Part shown: piece by piece, positions 33,371 through 41,234 of the stretch
Layout: every line of letters begins with the position of its first letter
Position numbering within the stretch: position 1 is the first letter of the stretch
Assembly: GCF_038452265.1 (NCBI RefSeq)
Contig: NZ_CP151842.1
Span: 1,178,001-1,242,000, forward strand
Direction: 5' to 3'
DNA from: Vibrio diazotrophicus
GTDB taxonomy: Bacteria; Pseudomonadota; Gammaproteobacteria; Enterobacterales; Vibrionaceae
Length of the DNA stretch: 64,000 nt
The notes under the pieces: model-generated
What the model was told of the DNA's origin: nothing
What the model saw: only the letters and a program-made list of their open reading frames with translations
The model's database searches: none
Translations under genes and position numbers: made by a program

Positions 33371-36091
33371 TTAAACTGTGTATCCATCGAGCTCAATGGT
33401 CGGCATTCTTACTGGTTCAGGTGGTGTTTGCTGCTCTTTATTGCGGTCGAACCATTCCTCGTATAGAGCTTTGACTTGTCGAACTTTCATTGAGACCAGT
33501 TCTTTCAGGCCATTTTCTAACGTTTCTGCATACTCATTAAGGTCAGGCAAATCTTTGCGCCATTTGCTTAACTTAGTGCGCTCAGCGCCTGTCAGTGCTT
33601 CATTACCAGACTGGCGGCGACCAGAGGGCTTAGATTCAAAATAAGCTTTCAGAGCGTCACTATCAAGGTAACTCACTTTCTCTTCGATGAGTTGCCTTTC
33701 ATCAGTCCCCCAGAGCCCTTCAACTCTATCTAAGAAGTATTCAATCGAGCTCTTATCAGGAAACACTAACGTATTTGACCCTGTGCCATTAGCGATACGA
33801 AGGTCACACCGGAAAACGTTCTGCATGTGGACGTTGTGTTCATACCAGCGAGTTAACTCTTCACGGCTAATTCTAAGTTGCGACATGAGTGCTGAATAGA
33901 CGGGTGATGGCTTTAAGCTGTACATCATGATTAGCGTGTCATAGTGCGTTAAGTCATTGCGTCCGTGCGTCATCGGGTTTAAGTCATCAACATTGTAACC
34001 CAGCACTTTTAGCTTGTTTATTGCATCACTGTTTTCCCGGCTTTCATTATTCAGGAGCCAGAGAGAGGCAAATAGGTTGCAATGTGAGGTTAACTCTTCA
34101 GCAATCGCATTTGAGAGCTCTGGTCGAGTATCCATTTTGTGCTTACTGAATACTTGGTCGGTAATTCCGATAATTTGGGTAATTCGGTGAGCAATTCCGC
34201 GTTCATGCCGCGTTGGAAGCCGTTCGATGTTCATTTCGACACCCTGAATGCGTTCCAGTAGCAGAGCAAAGATACTGTTCTCACAATCATCCGATAGCAT
34301 GCGAACGTCCGCGAATTTGTCAAATACCTCAGCATTAAACAGTTCACATTTCGTAATAGTGACTCTGGGGGCAATGCTCAATGTCGAGCTGATATATGGG
34401 CTTTCACCTTCCACCAGTGTTTCTATATCGACATCTAGATATTGCGCAACCTCTGCATAGGCCCCGGTGCCTTTCTCTATAATAAGAAAATTCGTGTGAT
34501 TGGCGTTACGCAATGTCTGGTCTATAAACGACCAGTAGCTCTTAACAGCTAGGTCGTATTTGTTCGACTTGTTATAGTAAAATCTGCGACCGGTTTCATT
34601 CAAATCATTAAGGTTGACGATGTAATAATCGCCGACCTCTTTAGATTCTGCATTGAAGTGGCCCAATAATATGCCTAAGTTGTCAGCTTGCATCTTTTCA
34701 CTGTGAGTTTGAAATGCGTCGGGCACTTCATCGATGACTAGACGCGCATCAAGCCCATCCAACTCAAAGTTAAGCATGCTCAAAGCTCTGTGGGTAATGA
34801 AAATAACCCAATTCTTATCCTCATCGTCACATGACCGGTACTCTTCAACCGCTTTTTCAAACTGAAGCTTAATGGTTTCTGCAGCATCTTCGCTCTTAAC
34901 TGTTCGAATTTCAGGTAGAGGTGCAGACTCATAGCGAGCCAATTCTCGGAGCATGGTTACTCGACTGTCATTGTGCTGATTCATCGCTTGCTTGTTGTGC
35001 ACAGCATAAACGGTGAGCCCAGTATTACGTAAGATGCGCAAGCTCTCATGGTGAGACTTACCAGAGCCGGGAGGTGCTGAGACGAGCGTCATAGAGCGCT
35101 GTGAGTCGCACAGTAACGGCGCTCTATCTTGTTCTATCCGCTCAATTTCGGCCTCTAGAAAGGCTTTGGCAGCATCGATACCGATATCCTGTCGCATCTC
35201 ATCAATATCTTTGTGGCTAATCGGGAAAAGTGCGTCAAGGCCGGATTGCTCAGCACTTTTGCGTCCGGCGTCATCATTGTCACCGATAAGAATAAGCTCC
35301 GGTCGGTTAACGGCAATGTTTTTAATGTTTTGCGCATTTAATCCAATGGCAACAGGTCGGTCTAAGCACATATTTGCCGAGATGGCATCTGCAAATCCCT
35401 CAACGATAAACTCGGGCTCTCCATTACCGACTGTTGCAAAGGCTCCCTTCAGAGCTCCCGATTCTCTAATGATATTGAACTTATCTTGACGTTTACCGTT
35501 CAGTGTCAGCTTATCTGGTGTGATGACCTGATAGGCATCATCACTAAGTTTATAAATGAGCAGTTCTAACGGTTTGTCTGTTTGGAATAGAAGAGCATGA
35601 ACAACTCGGTATTCAATTTGAACAGACTCTGGTTCGATACCTTTACGCTCTAGATAAGGATGAGCAGCATTTGGTGTGCCCGTTTGATAAGCCTTTTCAA
35701 TCCTAAGGAAGCGCTCTAGGCTTTGTTCTTTCTTGCGTTGTTGCTTGACTTGGCGCTCTGTACGAATGCGCTCTCGGCGTTCCTGAGCAGCTTCGTAGTC
35801 ATACTCACCATCAACGGCTGAAAACCCAGATTCATAGTCAGAAAAGCTAAAGTAAGTCTTAAGGTCATCACAGTCCATGTCGTATGCTACCGAATTTAGC
35901 TTGAAGCCATCAGTGGTGCGATACACTCGAACAACTGGTCTGTCATCGGTATCGTGAAGCTGTTCGAATTCTTCAGGGTCTAACGTTAATACGATATCAA
36001 GGATTTCATCGGCTTGCTCAAGAATCCATGCGTCATCCACGGTTTGCTGTAAGTCATTCAGTAATTCTTCGTTTTGTAGCAGTTGTGTCAT
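33371..36091 (-). CDS. TOPRIM plus P-loop ATPase/helicase, putative primase-helicase
   Basis: The 906-residue protein has a charged coiled N-terminal region (about 100-130), a primase-like core with an archetypal TOPRIM fold (EFIVEGFADAI with Glu231; LILIGDNDDAGRKSA with Asp271 and Asp273), and then a P-loop ATPase: Walker A SAPPGSGKSHH (338-348) and Walker B LVIDEVPDAF (about 455). No zinc finger is seen. Similar TOPRIM-helicase proteins occur in satellites and integrative elements as primases. It is the last gene of a chain of four overlapping minus-strand genes. Together with the DUF927 protein on the other strand it gives the island two large replication-type ATPases. Confidence 0.8.
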   Translation of the reverse strand: MTQLLQNEELLNDLQQTVDDAWILEQADEILDIVLTLDPEEFEQLHDTDDRPVVRVYRTTDGFKLNSVAYDMDCDDLKTYFSFSDYESGFSAVDGEYDYEAAQERRERIRTERQVKQQRKKEQSLERFLRIEKAYQTGTPNAAHPYLERKGIEPESVQIEYRVVHALLFQTDKPLELLIYKLSDDAYQVITPDKLTLNGKRQDKFNIIRESGALKGAFATVGNGEPEFIVEGFADAISANMCLDRPVAIGLNAQNIKNIAVNRPELILIGDNDDAGRKSAEQSGLDALFPISHKDIDEMRQDIGIDAAKAFLEAEIERIEQDRAPLLCDSQRSMTLVSAPPGSGKSHHESLRILRNTGLTVYAVHNKQAMNQHNDSRVTMLRELARYESAPLPEIRTVKSEDAAETIKLQFEKAVEEYRSCDDEDKNWVIFITHRALSMLNFELDGLDARLVIDEVPDAFQTHSEKMQADNLGILLGHFNAESKEVGDYYIVNLNDLNETGRRFYYNKSNKYDLAVKSYWSFIDQTLRNANHTNFLIIEKGTGAYAEVAQYLDVDIETLVEGESPYISSTLSIAPRVTITKCELFNAEVFDKFADVRMLSDDCENSIFALLLERIQGVEMNIERLPTRHERGIAHRITQIIGITDQVFSKHKMDTRPELSNAIAEELTSHCNLFASLWLLNNESRENSDAINKLKVLGYNVDDLNPMTHGRNDLTHYDTLIMMYSLKPSPVYSALMSQLRISREELTRWYEHNVHMQNVFRCDLRIANGTGSNTLVFPDKSSIEYFLDRVEGLWGTDERQLIEEKVSYLDSDALKAYFESKPSGRRQSGNEALTGAERTKLSKWRKDLPDLNEYAETLENGLKELVSMKVRQVKALYEEWFDRNKEQQTPPEPVRMPTIELDGYTV

Positions 36092-36233
36092 TAATCAGTT
36101 CCTTTGATTTGGTAGTAGCCAACTCATCCAGTGTGGCCAGTAGGTGTTTAGAGTAAGAAAGGCCGAGTTCGTCGGCTTCTTTCTGTAGTGCGTCGGTGAT
36201 AGAGCGAGGCAGCTTTAGTGTCATTTCATGCAT
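36054..36233 (-). CDS. Small ribbon-helix-helix-like protein (59 aa)
   Basis: The ORF translates as MHEMTLKLPRSITDALQKEA and continues DELGLSYSKHLLATLDELAT. The pattern LKLPxxIxxxLxxxAxxxGxSxSxHL is that of CopG/Arc-type ribbon-helix-helix repressors. Its start is nested in the end of an upstream 41-residue ORF (overlap ATGCATGA), and its end overlaps the start of the TOPRIM gene by 38 bp, so all are likely translationally coupled. It may act as a replication copy-number repressor. Confidence 0.75.
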   Translation of the reverse strand: MHEMTLKLPRSITDALQKEADELGLSYSKHLLATLDELATTKSKELINDTTATKRRITE

Positions 36234-36351
36234 GTCTGCCGTACTCCGTTAGTAGGCTCATGGCTATCCTTGCCATTGAGCAGTTAGAGTGACGGGCAAG
36301 CCTTTCTAAGTGCTTGCGCGTCCGTTTGTTCGGTCGTATCAATATGCGCAT
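36226..36351 (-). CDS. Tiny RHH-like protein (41 aa)
   Basis: The ORF translates as MRILIRPNKRTRKHLERLAR followed by HSNCSMARIAMSLLTEYGRHA. A short strand of basic residues followed by two helices (RKHLERLARHSNCSMARIAMSLLTEYG) looks like a second minimal ribbon-helix-helix fold. It overlaps the 97-residue gene upstream by 13 bp and the 59-residue gene downstream by 8 bp, which argues for a real coupled gene despite its size. Confidence 0.6.
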   Translation of the reverse strand: MRILIRPNKRTRKHLERLARHSNCSMARIAMSLLTEYGRHA

Positions 36352-36632
36352 GGAAATACATCCCTCGTGATGAATTTCATAGTACGAATAGACAACGGCT
36401 TCGCTTCCATAAAACGCTGAATATCTTCAAGTTCCCAGTACTCAAAGAGCTTGCGAATCATACGGTCTCTACGCTTACGCGATTCGCTCTTTAGGATTTT
36501 ATTCAGTGTGCGAGTAGACAAAGATTTCAGTCCCATGAAATGCTGAATTTGGTCTAACTCCCAATAGTCATACAATGTACGAATCATTCGGTTGCGGCGT
36601 AGTTTGGTTAATCTGCGTAGTGGTTGTGTCAT
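36339..36632 (-). CDS. Small basic protein with two tandem repeats
   Basis: The 97-residue protein consists of two copies of a 38-residue unit: RNRMIRTLYDYWELDQIQHF...LSTRTLNKI and RDRMIRKLFEYWELEDIQRF...LSIRTMKFI. The unit is helical and basic with an internal WEL(D/E)xIQxFM motif, possibly a small DNA-binding helix bundle. AAAGGAG precedes the ATG. It opens the four-gene overlapping operon that ends in the TOPRIM protein. No named family is recognised. Confidence 0.75.
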   Translation of the reverse strand: MTQPLRRLTKLRRNRMIRTLYDYWELDQIQHFMGLKSLSTRTLNKILKSESRKRRDRMIRKLFEYWELEDIQRFMEAKPLSIRTMKFITRDVFPCAY

Positions 36633-36822
36633 TGTTGCTTCTCCTTTAAACGAGTGAAATGAGCCGTTTGGGTGGCTCTAATCTTATTTTAAGGTGATGG
36701 CAAAGATGACGATGGTTTTAGGAAGAAAGCTGCTGTTTATCCCTTATGTAGTAAGGGATTGAAGATGAAAAATAATGGAAATATTTACGCAAAGTTTAGG
36801 TAAAGAGAGGAAGTGACTTTAG

Positions 36823-36917
36823 ATTAGAAGGTATGGATTTTAGTTACCACTATAGGGTCAGCTAGAGAAAGGTAACGTTTGGTTTCCCATTCCCTTTTAA
36901 TGTGAACGTTACCTTTT
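36823..36917 (+). repeat. 96-bp element, copy B
   Basis: It matches copy A (29997-30092) over its first 25 bases with one change, and over its last 23 bases (TTTTAATGTGAACGTTACCT and TTT) exactly, with the same 12-bp inverted repeat; the spacer differs. The orientation is the same as in copy A. Confidence 0.85.
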
Positions 36918-36948
36918 TTGAGGTAGATGAGCTTTGAGGGGAAGAGTT

Positions 36949-37022
36949 GGTAATTTGGTAATTAAGCTGTTGCGAATAACTATATGAATCTGTTGGTTAT
37001 TACATGGATTACCGAAATTACC
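36949..37022 (+). repeat. GGTAAT iterons, cluster 2
   Basis: GGTAAT at 36949 and 36957 (8-bp period) and ATTACC at 37008 and 37017 (9-bp period) form an inverted pair of clusters about 46 bp apart. Confidence 0.6.
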
Positions 37023-37031
37023 AAGAATAAT

Positions 37032-37064
37032 GGTGCGGATAACATTCAGGTGCGGATAACATTC
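37032..37064 (+). repeat. 17-bp tandem direct repeat
   Basis: GGTGCGGATAACATTC occurs at 37032-37047 and again at 37049-37064, separated by one base. It includes a lac-operator-like GGATAAC core, but no regulator is implied. Confidence 0.7.
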
Positions 37065-37250
37065 TGAAACTCAGAAGTGGACAGAAGCATGTTAGTGCTA
37101 ATAATCTAGTTCAGTTCCGTCAGATTAGGAAAAGTATCTTGAAGCCTTAAATGAGAAAGATGGTTGTGATCTTAAATTCGATGTTCAGAGACGGTGTAAT
37201 GTGGGATAACAATAGCGCCAGAAATTAACTATTGACGCCATAGTCTCTTG

Positions 37251-38279
37251 TTAGAAGAACACTTGCGACAGTAATAATTTATCTATGATGCTAAGTGGAA
37301 AAATATCATGATTTCTCGTCATAATATCGTTTGTATGCTCATCAAGACTAGCACTAAAATGGTGAGAAAAAACAAAGTGTTCTTTGTGGTTAAGCATCAT
37401 TTCACTTAACAACCATAGCTCATGATTCCCTTTTGGCTCAAGATCAGAAGACAAAGTTCTACTTATATCATTTTTTATATGTGCAAGAACAAACTTGGAC
37501 ATTTGGTCATGTTCTAGTTTTATAATAAATAAAACTGCGAATTCTTCGTCTGAATCTAGAGTAAAGTCGAACATTTTGCTAAAGCAATATCCTGCCTTTT
37601 TCACGTCGAATTCATGAAACTCTAAGTAAGACTTTTGGTTTTCGATAGAGTCAAAAAGCTCATTATAAATAGCAAGAGCACGTTCTTTTCTCTTTAAGTT
37701 AAGCTCTTTTTTCTGTTCAATTTGATTTATGAATAGCTTAGTTTCGTCGTTCTCAACCCCACAAACATTGCTAATCAACTCATTGCACATTTTAATTTTT
37801 CTGTCTAGTTCAAACAAGTCACGTCGAATCAACCTGAGACAATATTTAGCATAAAAATGTTCTGTAAAGCCCGGAAAAGGCGCTTCAATATCTTCAAAAA
37901 TGCTTCTATCATGTTCTCGACAATATCCAGGGAAATTAGTCGCGTTTCCTTTATGAACTGGCTTAAACCACGACTTTAGTGCATTTTTTTTAAAATCAGG
38001 TGTCAGTTCAAGGACCATGCCTTGATTATCAGCCAATTGCGTCAAGAAAACACTTTCTGTCATTTCATGGGAAAATATAGACTTATCTGTGCAACCTTGA
38101 TGACCACATACGTATAGCGATTTATTCTTTGTTTTAAACATTTCGTTCAGAGCATTTCGAACCTCATTATTAACTTGATTAGAAGGAAAATTAAACATAT
38201 GCTCAGTCAGAAAGCCTCTGCCTAAATCATCATCTTCGGTCTTTTCGAGAATATCCAATAAAGTATCAACAAACTCCAT
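37251..38279 (-). CDS. Putative zinc-finger/HNH-like protein of unknown function
   Basis: The 342-residue protein carries a Cys/His constellation in the N-terminal third: LYVCGHQGCTDKSIFSHE (about 55-72), then FPGYCREHDRSIFEDIE (about 115-131). The pattern C-x4-C ... SHE ... FPGxCxxHDxxIFxxIE resembles a widespread HNH-like family in accessory regions. A coiled segment (about 155-215) and an alpha/beta C-terminus follow. It is monocistronic, AT-rich and flanked by iteron regions, so it looks like independently acquired cargo; a defence role is conceivable but unproven. Confidence 0.65.
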   Translation of the reverse strand: MEFVDTLLDILEKTEDDDLGRGFLTEHMFNFPSNQVNNEVRNALNEMFKTKNKSLYVCGHQGCTDKSIFSHEMTESVFLTQLADNQGMVLELTPDFKKNALKSWFKPVHKGNATNFPGYCREHDRSIFEDIEAPFPGFTEHFYAKYCLRLIRRDLFELDRKIKMCNELISNVCGVENDETKLFINQIEQKKELNLKRKERALAIYNELFDSIENQKSYLEFHEFDVKKAGYCFSKMFDFTLDSDEEFAVLFIIKLEHDQMSKFVLAHIKNDISRTLSSDLEPKGNHELWLLSEMMLNHKEHFVFSHHFSASLDEHTNDIMTRNHDIFPLSIIDKLLLSQVFF

Positions 38280-38620
38280 GCTACCTCCGTTTTTCTAACA
38301 GTATCTTTAACTAGGTACATTCCTTATAAATGCAGAGAGAAACGCCGAATGCAATCACTTATCTTATTGTTTTATTGAATTAACAATAAATCCAAAATGA
38401 AGACGGTGTCGGTATAACCCCTCATACAGAAGTGACTACATAGTTAGTTATTAGAAAAAATAGGTCAAATCATGATAAAGGAAGTGTGTCCTAAATCTTA
38501 GGTTTACACACAATGGGGCAAAAGTGTTTTTGCTAAAGTTAAAAACTTTAGGCTGGTTATTGGTAATCAGGTAATTTCACACCCGATTACCAAATTACCA
38601 AATTACCCAATTACCATTCA
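38280..38620 (+). other. Gene-free region with iteron cluster 3
   Basis: These 341 bp are AT-rich. The right end has GGTAAT at 38562 and 38571 facing four ATTACC copies at exact 8-bp period (38587-38616). The left part carries the promoter of the Zn-finger gene. Nothing else is recognised. Confidence 0.6.
38562..38616 (+). repeat. GGTAAT/ATTACC iterons, cluster 3
   Basis: ATTACC begins at 38587, 38595, 38603 and 38611 (period 8), preceded by two inverted copies (GGTAATCAGGTAAT). It is the densest of the three clusters and can fold into a hairpin. Confidence 0.75.
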
Positions 38621-39364
38621 TCAAGCAGACTTTCTTTCTCGCCTAACTAGATTCAGTGGCACTCTCAATCGCTGACTTATTACTTCCTCCGACACACCAG
38701 AGCTAACAGCTTGGCTAATTAAAGCATGTTGTTCATTACTCAGTTTGCATCTTGGATTATTAGGCCCAGAAAAGTCGTACTGAACCGTTCCCACCTCTCG
38801 GCTTAAACTATTCATCTCACGCAACCGCATACTATGAACGTACAGAGGCCTGTCACCACCTAAGATATCGAGCAAGTTCAGTATCTGAAGCATGGCGACT
38901 TTCACTTTATTGCCGGAGAGGTCTTCACCCATGAGATTCAAGCGAGATACAGCACTGGCACCACCATCAAGGAACGTCTGGTGGATATAAGCGAGAGTGA
39001 GTGAGCCACTGCCCATGCAGATATCAGCGAAGTCTTCTAAGCGAGAGCTTCCGCCCATCATCTTTGCCATTAACAAGCTAACCGATGGCGGGGTTCGGAA
39101 GAATGACAAGTGGCCTGAACCACCAGACTCTTCAATGACATGCCCAAGGAAATCCTCTCCGGGAGCAGCTTCCCAAGCTGCTCTTATTGTGTGTGAAAGG
39201 TTACTTGCAATAGTCTCAACCTCTTCTCTGAGTGGTCTGGAGGGCTCATGTAACCCTGTTTGACGGTACGCCCAGTCATCAATGAAGTCGGCAAAGAAGC
39301 GCCCATGTCCGTAGTACCGATCGCCATCTTGAATCAGTGATACGGCTTTCTTTAAGTAATCCAT
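38621..39364 (-). CDS. N-6 adenine methylase-like protein lacking the catalytic NPPY motif
   Basis: The 247-residue protein resembles the SAM-binding part of HsdM-type methylases: a RTPPSVSLLMAKMM lead-in, motif I FADICMGSGSLTLAYIHQ (about 111-128), and LMGEDLSGNKVKVAMLQILNLLDI. The catalytic motif IV (N/D-PP-Y/F) expected after VHSMRLRE is absent; instead the chain ends in a helix-turn-helix-like tail (HALISQAVSSGVSEEVISQRLRV). It may bind SAM or DNA without methylating, for example as a regulator. A minus-strand terminator precedes it (39383-39407). Confidence 0.7.
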   Translation of the reverse strand: MDYLKKAVSLIQDGDRYYGHGRFFADFIDDWAYRQTGLHEPSRPLREEVETIASNLSHTIRAAWEAAPGEDFLGHVIEESGGSGHLSFFRTPPSVSLLMAKMMGGSSRLEDFADICMGSGSLTLAYIHQTFLDGGASAVSRLNLMGEDLSGNKVKVAMLQILNLLDILGGDRPLYVHSMRLREMNSLSREVGTVQYDFSGPNNPRCKLSNEQHALISQAVSSGVSEEVISQRLRVPLNLVRRERKSA

Positions 39365-39382
39365 TTTCTTTTCTCCGGATAT

Positions 39383-39410
39383 GAAAAAGGCTCCCGAAGG
39401 AGCCTTGTAG
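39383..39410 (-). terminator. Minus-strand terminator between the 149-aa gene and the methylase-like gene
   Basis: On the minus strand AAGGCTCC-TTC-GGGAGCCTT is followed by a T-run (TTTTTC), a compact GC-rich hairpin 16 bp after the stop at 39426. Confidence 0.85.
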
Positions 39411-39425
39411 GTAGGTGGGTTAGTG

Positions 39426-39875
39426 TTAAAGTAGGTCGGCTAATGCTGAGTACTGGTGATAGCAGAACTCGATACAATCCGCCTTGTTGAGCCAGAGCAC
39501 ATGACGGCCCTCAATGAAATCTTTGTCATAATCCATTGAGTCATCGATAAACTCTTCGACAGCGTCTTGGCAAATCCAAACGAAGTGCTCGGCAAATTTG
39601 GCAAGTTGAAGTAGGTCGTATCGTCCTCTCTGGTCAATCCGAAAGTTTTCAGCAAAGCCGTCAAGTTCGATATATCGATGTCGAGCTACTTTGGATGGCG
39701 GTTGTTCAAACCATCGTGAACGTCGTTTGGTTTCTATCGGTTGTGGTTGGTAAGTTGCAGGAATTGGTGAAGATGAAGAGGTCGCTCCGGCTGGAACGAC
39801 TTCTTCGATAATCTCAAACAGAGACCAGAGTTCTTTGGCCCATCGAATGAGCGTGTTGAGTAGTTTTCGAAACAT
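39426..39875 (-). CDS. Hypothetical protein (149 aa)
   Basis: The protein has an amphipathic hydrophobic N-terminus (MFRKLLNTLIRWAKELWSLF), a Ser/Pro-rich linker and a C-terminal domain rich in aromatic and acidic residues (AEHFVWICQDAVEEFIDDSM). No family is recognised. The N-terminal helix could associate with the membrane. Confidence 0.6.
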   Translation of the reverse strand: MFRKLLNTLIRWAKELWSLFEIIEEVVPAGATSSSSPIPATYQPQPIETKRRSRWFEQPPSKVARHRYIELDGFAENFRIDQRGRYDLLQLAKFAEHFVWICQDAVEEFIDDSMDYDKDFIEGRHVLWLNKADCIEFCYHQYSALADLL

Positions 39876-39939
39876 GGTGCACCTTTTTGTTGTAGTGGAT
39901 ACCCATGTCTCTTATGCCAGATTTATAGCGGGTTATTGA

Positions 39940-40278
39940 TTAGCTAAACCATTCTTTGAGCTTGTTTTTAGCTTTTTCTTTTACTTCTTCATCAATACAC
40001 ATAGAAACCGCGGCGAGAGCAGCCGCAACAACGCCCATATCGTCGGTGTAGCCTAGTACGGGAGTTAAGTCGGGAATGGCATCAATAGGAGACACCAAGT
40101 ACGCTAAGGCACCATAGATAATTGTTTTATGTTTAGCAGAGCATTTATCCGATTCAAGTGCGTAATAAAGCTGAAGTACTTTCTCAACCAACTCTTCGCC
40201 AATGGTTTTTGCGTATTTCTTCAGTTTTCCCCAAAAGCCACTTTCTGAGTAGCCTTCAATATGTATCTGTTCTGACAT
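39940..40278 (-). CDS. YkvA/DUF1232 family membrane protein
   Basis: The 112-residue protein contains the DUF1232 signature ALAYLVSPIDAIPDLTPVLGYTDDMGVVAAAL, the hallmark of YkvA-type small proteins. Function is unknown for the family; the hydrophobic core may sit in the membrane. It belongs to a minus-strand run of small envelope-related genes. Confidence 0.88.
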   Translation of the reverse strand: MSEQIHIEGYSESGFWGKLKKYAKTIGEELVEKVLQLYYALESDKCSAKHKTIIYGALAYLVSPIDAIPDLTPVLGYTDDMGVVAAALAAVSMCIDEEVKEKAKNKLKEWFS

Positions 40279-40347
40279 GCTATTTATCCATGAAGCTAAA
40301 AAGAAGCAAGCAAGTGCTTCTTTGGTGTAAGTAGTATTGAGTAAGCG

Positions 40348-40689
40348 CTAATATGTGCCTAATTGGTAATGTTCATATTGCATCTCGCAAAATTTTAACG
40401 CGTCAGAGCCATTTGTGATTTTTGAATTGAGTTCGGTTTGTATTGCCTCCCCCATATCAATAGCTTGCATACGGGACGTATAAGGCATTGCTTCTACTTT
40501 ATCCAAAAGCATATCTCGCCCCCATTTAAATCCTTCAGCGTAATTATGCCAACCGTTGAGTTTTACATAACAAACGTCGAATGTAGCTAATGTCACGCCC
40601 ACTTGCTCAGCATTGGTTAGAGCTTTTGCTGGTGAGGCAGCAAAAGCTATCGAAAGCACTAACAAAAGTTTTTTCATATGAAATGCCAT
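40348..40689 (-). CDS. Small exported protein (signal peptide)
   Basis: The 113-residue protein begins MAFHMKKLLLVLSIAFAASPA with a likely cleavage after AKA, so it is periplasmic. The mature part has two Cys residues (DVCYVKL and KFCEMQ), possibly a disulfide. Its ATG follows the stop of the upstream gene by 2 bases; MKKLLL at 40677 is an alternative start. No family is recognised. Confidence 0.65.
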   Translation of the reverse strand: MAFHMKKLLLVLSIAFAASPAKALTNAEQVGVTLATFDVCYVKLNGWHNYAEGFKWGRDMLLDKVEAMPYTSRMQAIDMGEAIQTELNSKITNGSDALKFCEMQYEHYQLGTY

Positions 40690-40691
40690 AC

Positions 40692-41225
40692 TTAGGGATG
40701 TGAAATATCATTTATACAAGATTGAGATCTATCCACATTTGAGTTATCCCACTCGTTAGATAATTCTTCTGCGGATTGAATAAGGGCTGCTCGTCTATAT
40801 TGAACTGGGTATTCCTTAATTACTTCCTCAATAACTTGCTTTCCTTTAGTCGATAGAGTTTCTTTTTGTTCTTCACTAAGATTACTTTTAATAACGCAAT
40901 AATGATAGAACGCCAGTTTTTCTATGTACTTTTCTCTTTTTGCTTCTGCTAATGCTTCCGCTTTAGCTTCTCGCTCATCTTTATCTTGTTCGCAAAAGTA
41001 TTTCTTTAGCAGATATCCATGAACCTTTATCTCATTGTCGACTTCTCGATAAAATGCATTGTGATATGAAGTGTTGCAATCTTCAAAATTCATACTGGTA
41101 GTTGCCCAGTAATAACCATATGAAAATGCGTAGATACAATACAAAGTGGCAGCACTAATAAATATCAGGATAGTTTTTTTCCTGCTCGGTAGCTTTGGTT
41201 TGTTAAATTCTATTGTGAATTTCAT
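40692..41225 (-). CDS. Hypothetical membrane-anchored protein (177 aa)
   Basis: A single TM helix (about residues 18-38, TILIFISAATLYCIYAFSYGYYW) is followed by an extracytoplasmic or cytoplasmic helical domain with a Lys/Glu/Ala-rich coiled segment (KDEREAKAEALAEAKREKYIE) and several Cys. It lies in an operon with two lipoproteins upstream and an exported protein downstream. No family is recognised. Confidence 0.65.
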   Translation of the reverse strand: MKFTIEFNKPKLPSRKKTILIFISAATLYCIYAFSYGYYWATTSMNFEDCNTSYHNAFYREVDNEIKVHGYLLKKYFCEQDKDEREAKAEALAEAKREKYIEKLAFYHYCVIKSNLSEEQKETLSTKGKQVIEEVIKEYPVQYRRAALIQSAEELSNEWDNSNVDRSQSCINDISHP

Positions 41226-41234
41226 TCTGAATCC

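Larger units (their letters stand above)
36633..37250 (+). other. Gene-free region with replication-type repeats
   Basis: The 618-bp stretch contains copy B of the 96-bp element (36823-36917), GGTAAT iterons at 36949 and 36957, inverted ATTACC copies at 37008 and 37017, and a 17-bp tandem repeat GGTGCGGATAACATTC (37032-37064). It carries the promoter of the small-protein/TOPRIM operon running leftward. No coding frame is convincing. Confidence 0.6.

Noticed and set aside
38587..38616. CRISPR-like short repeat array
   Set aside because: The repeat unit is 8 bp with no spacers and no cas genes; it is an iteron cluster.
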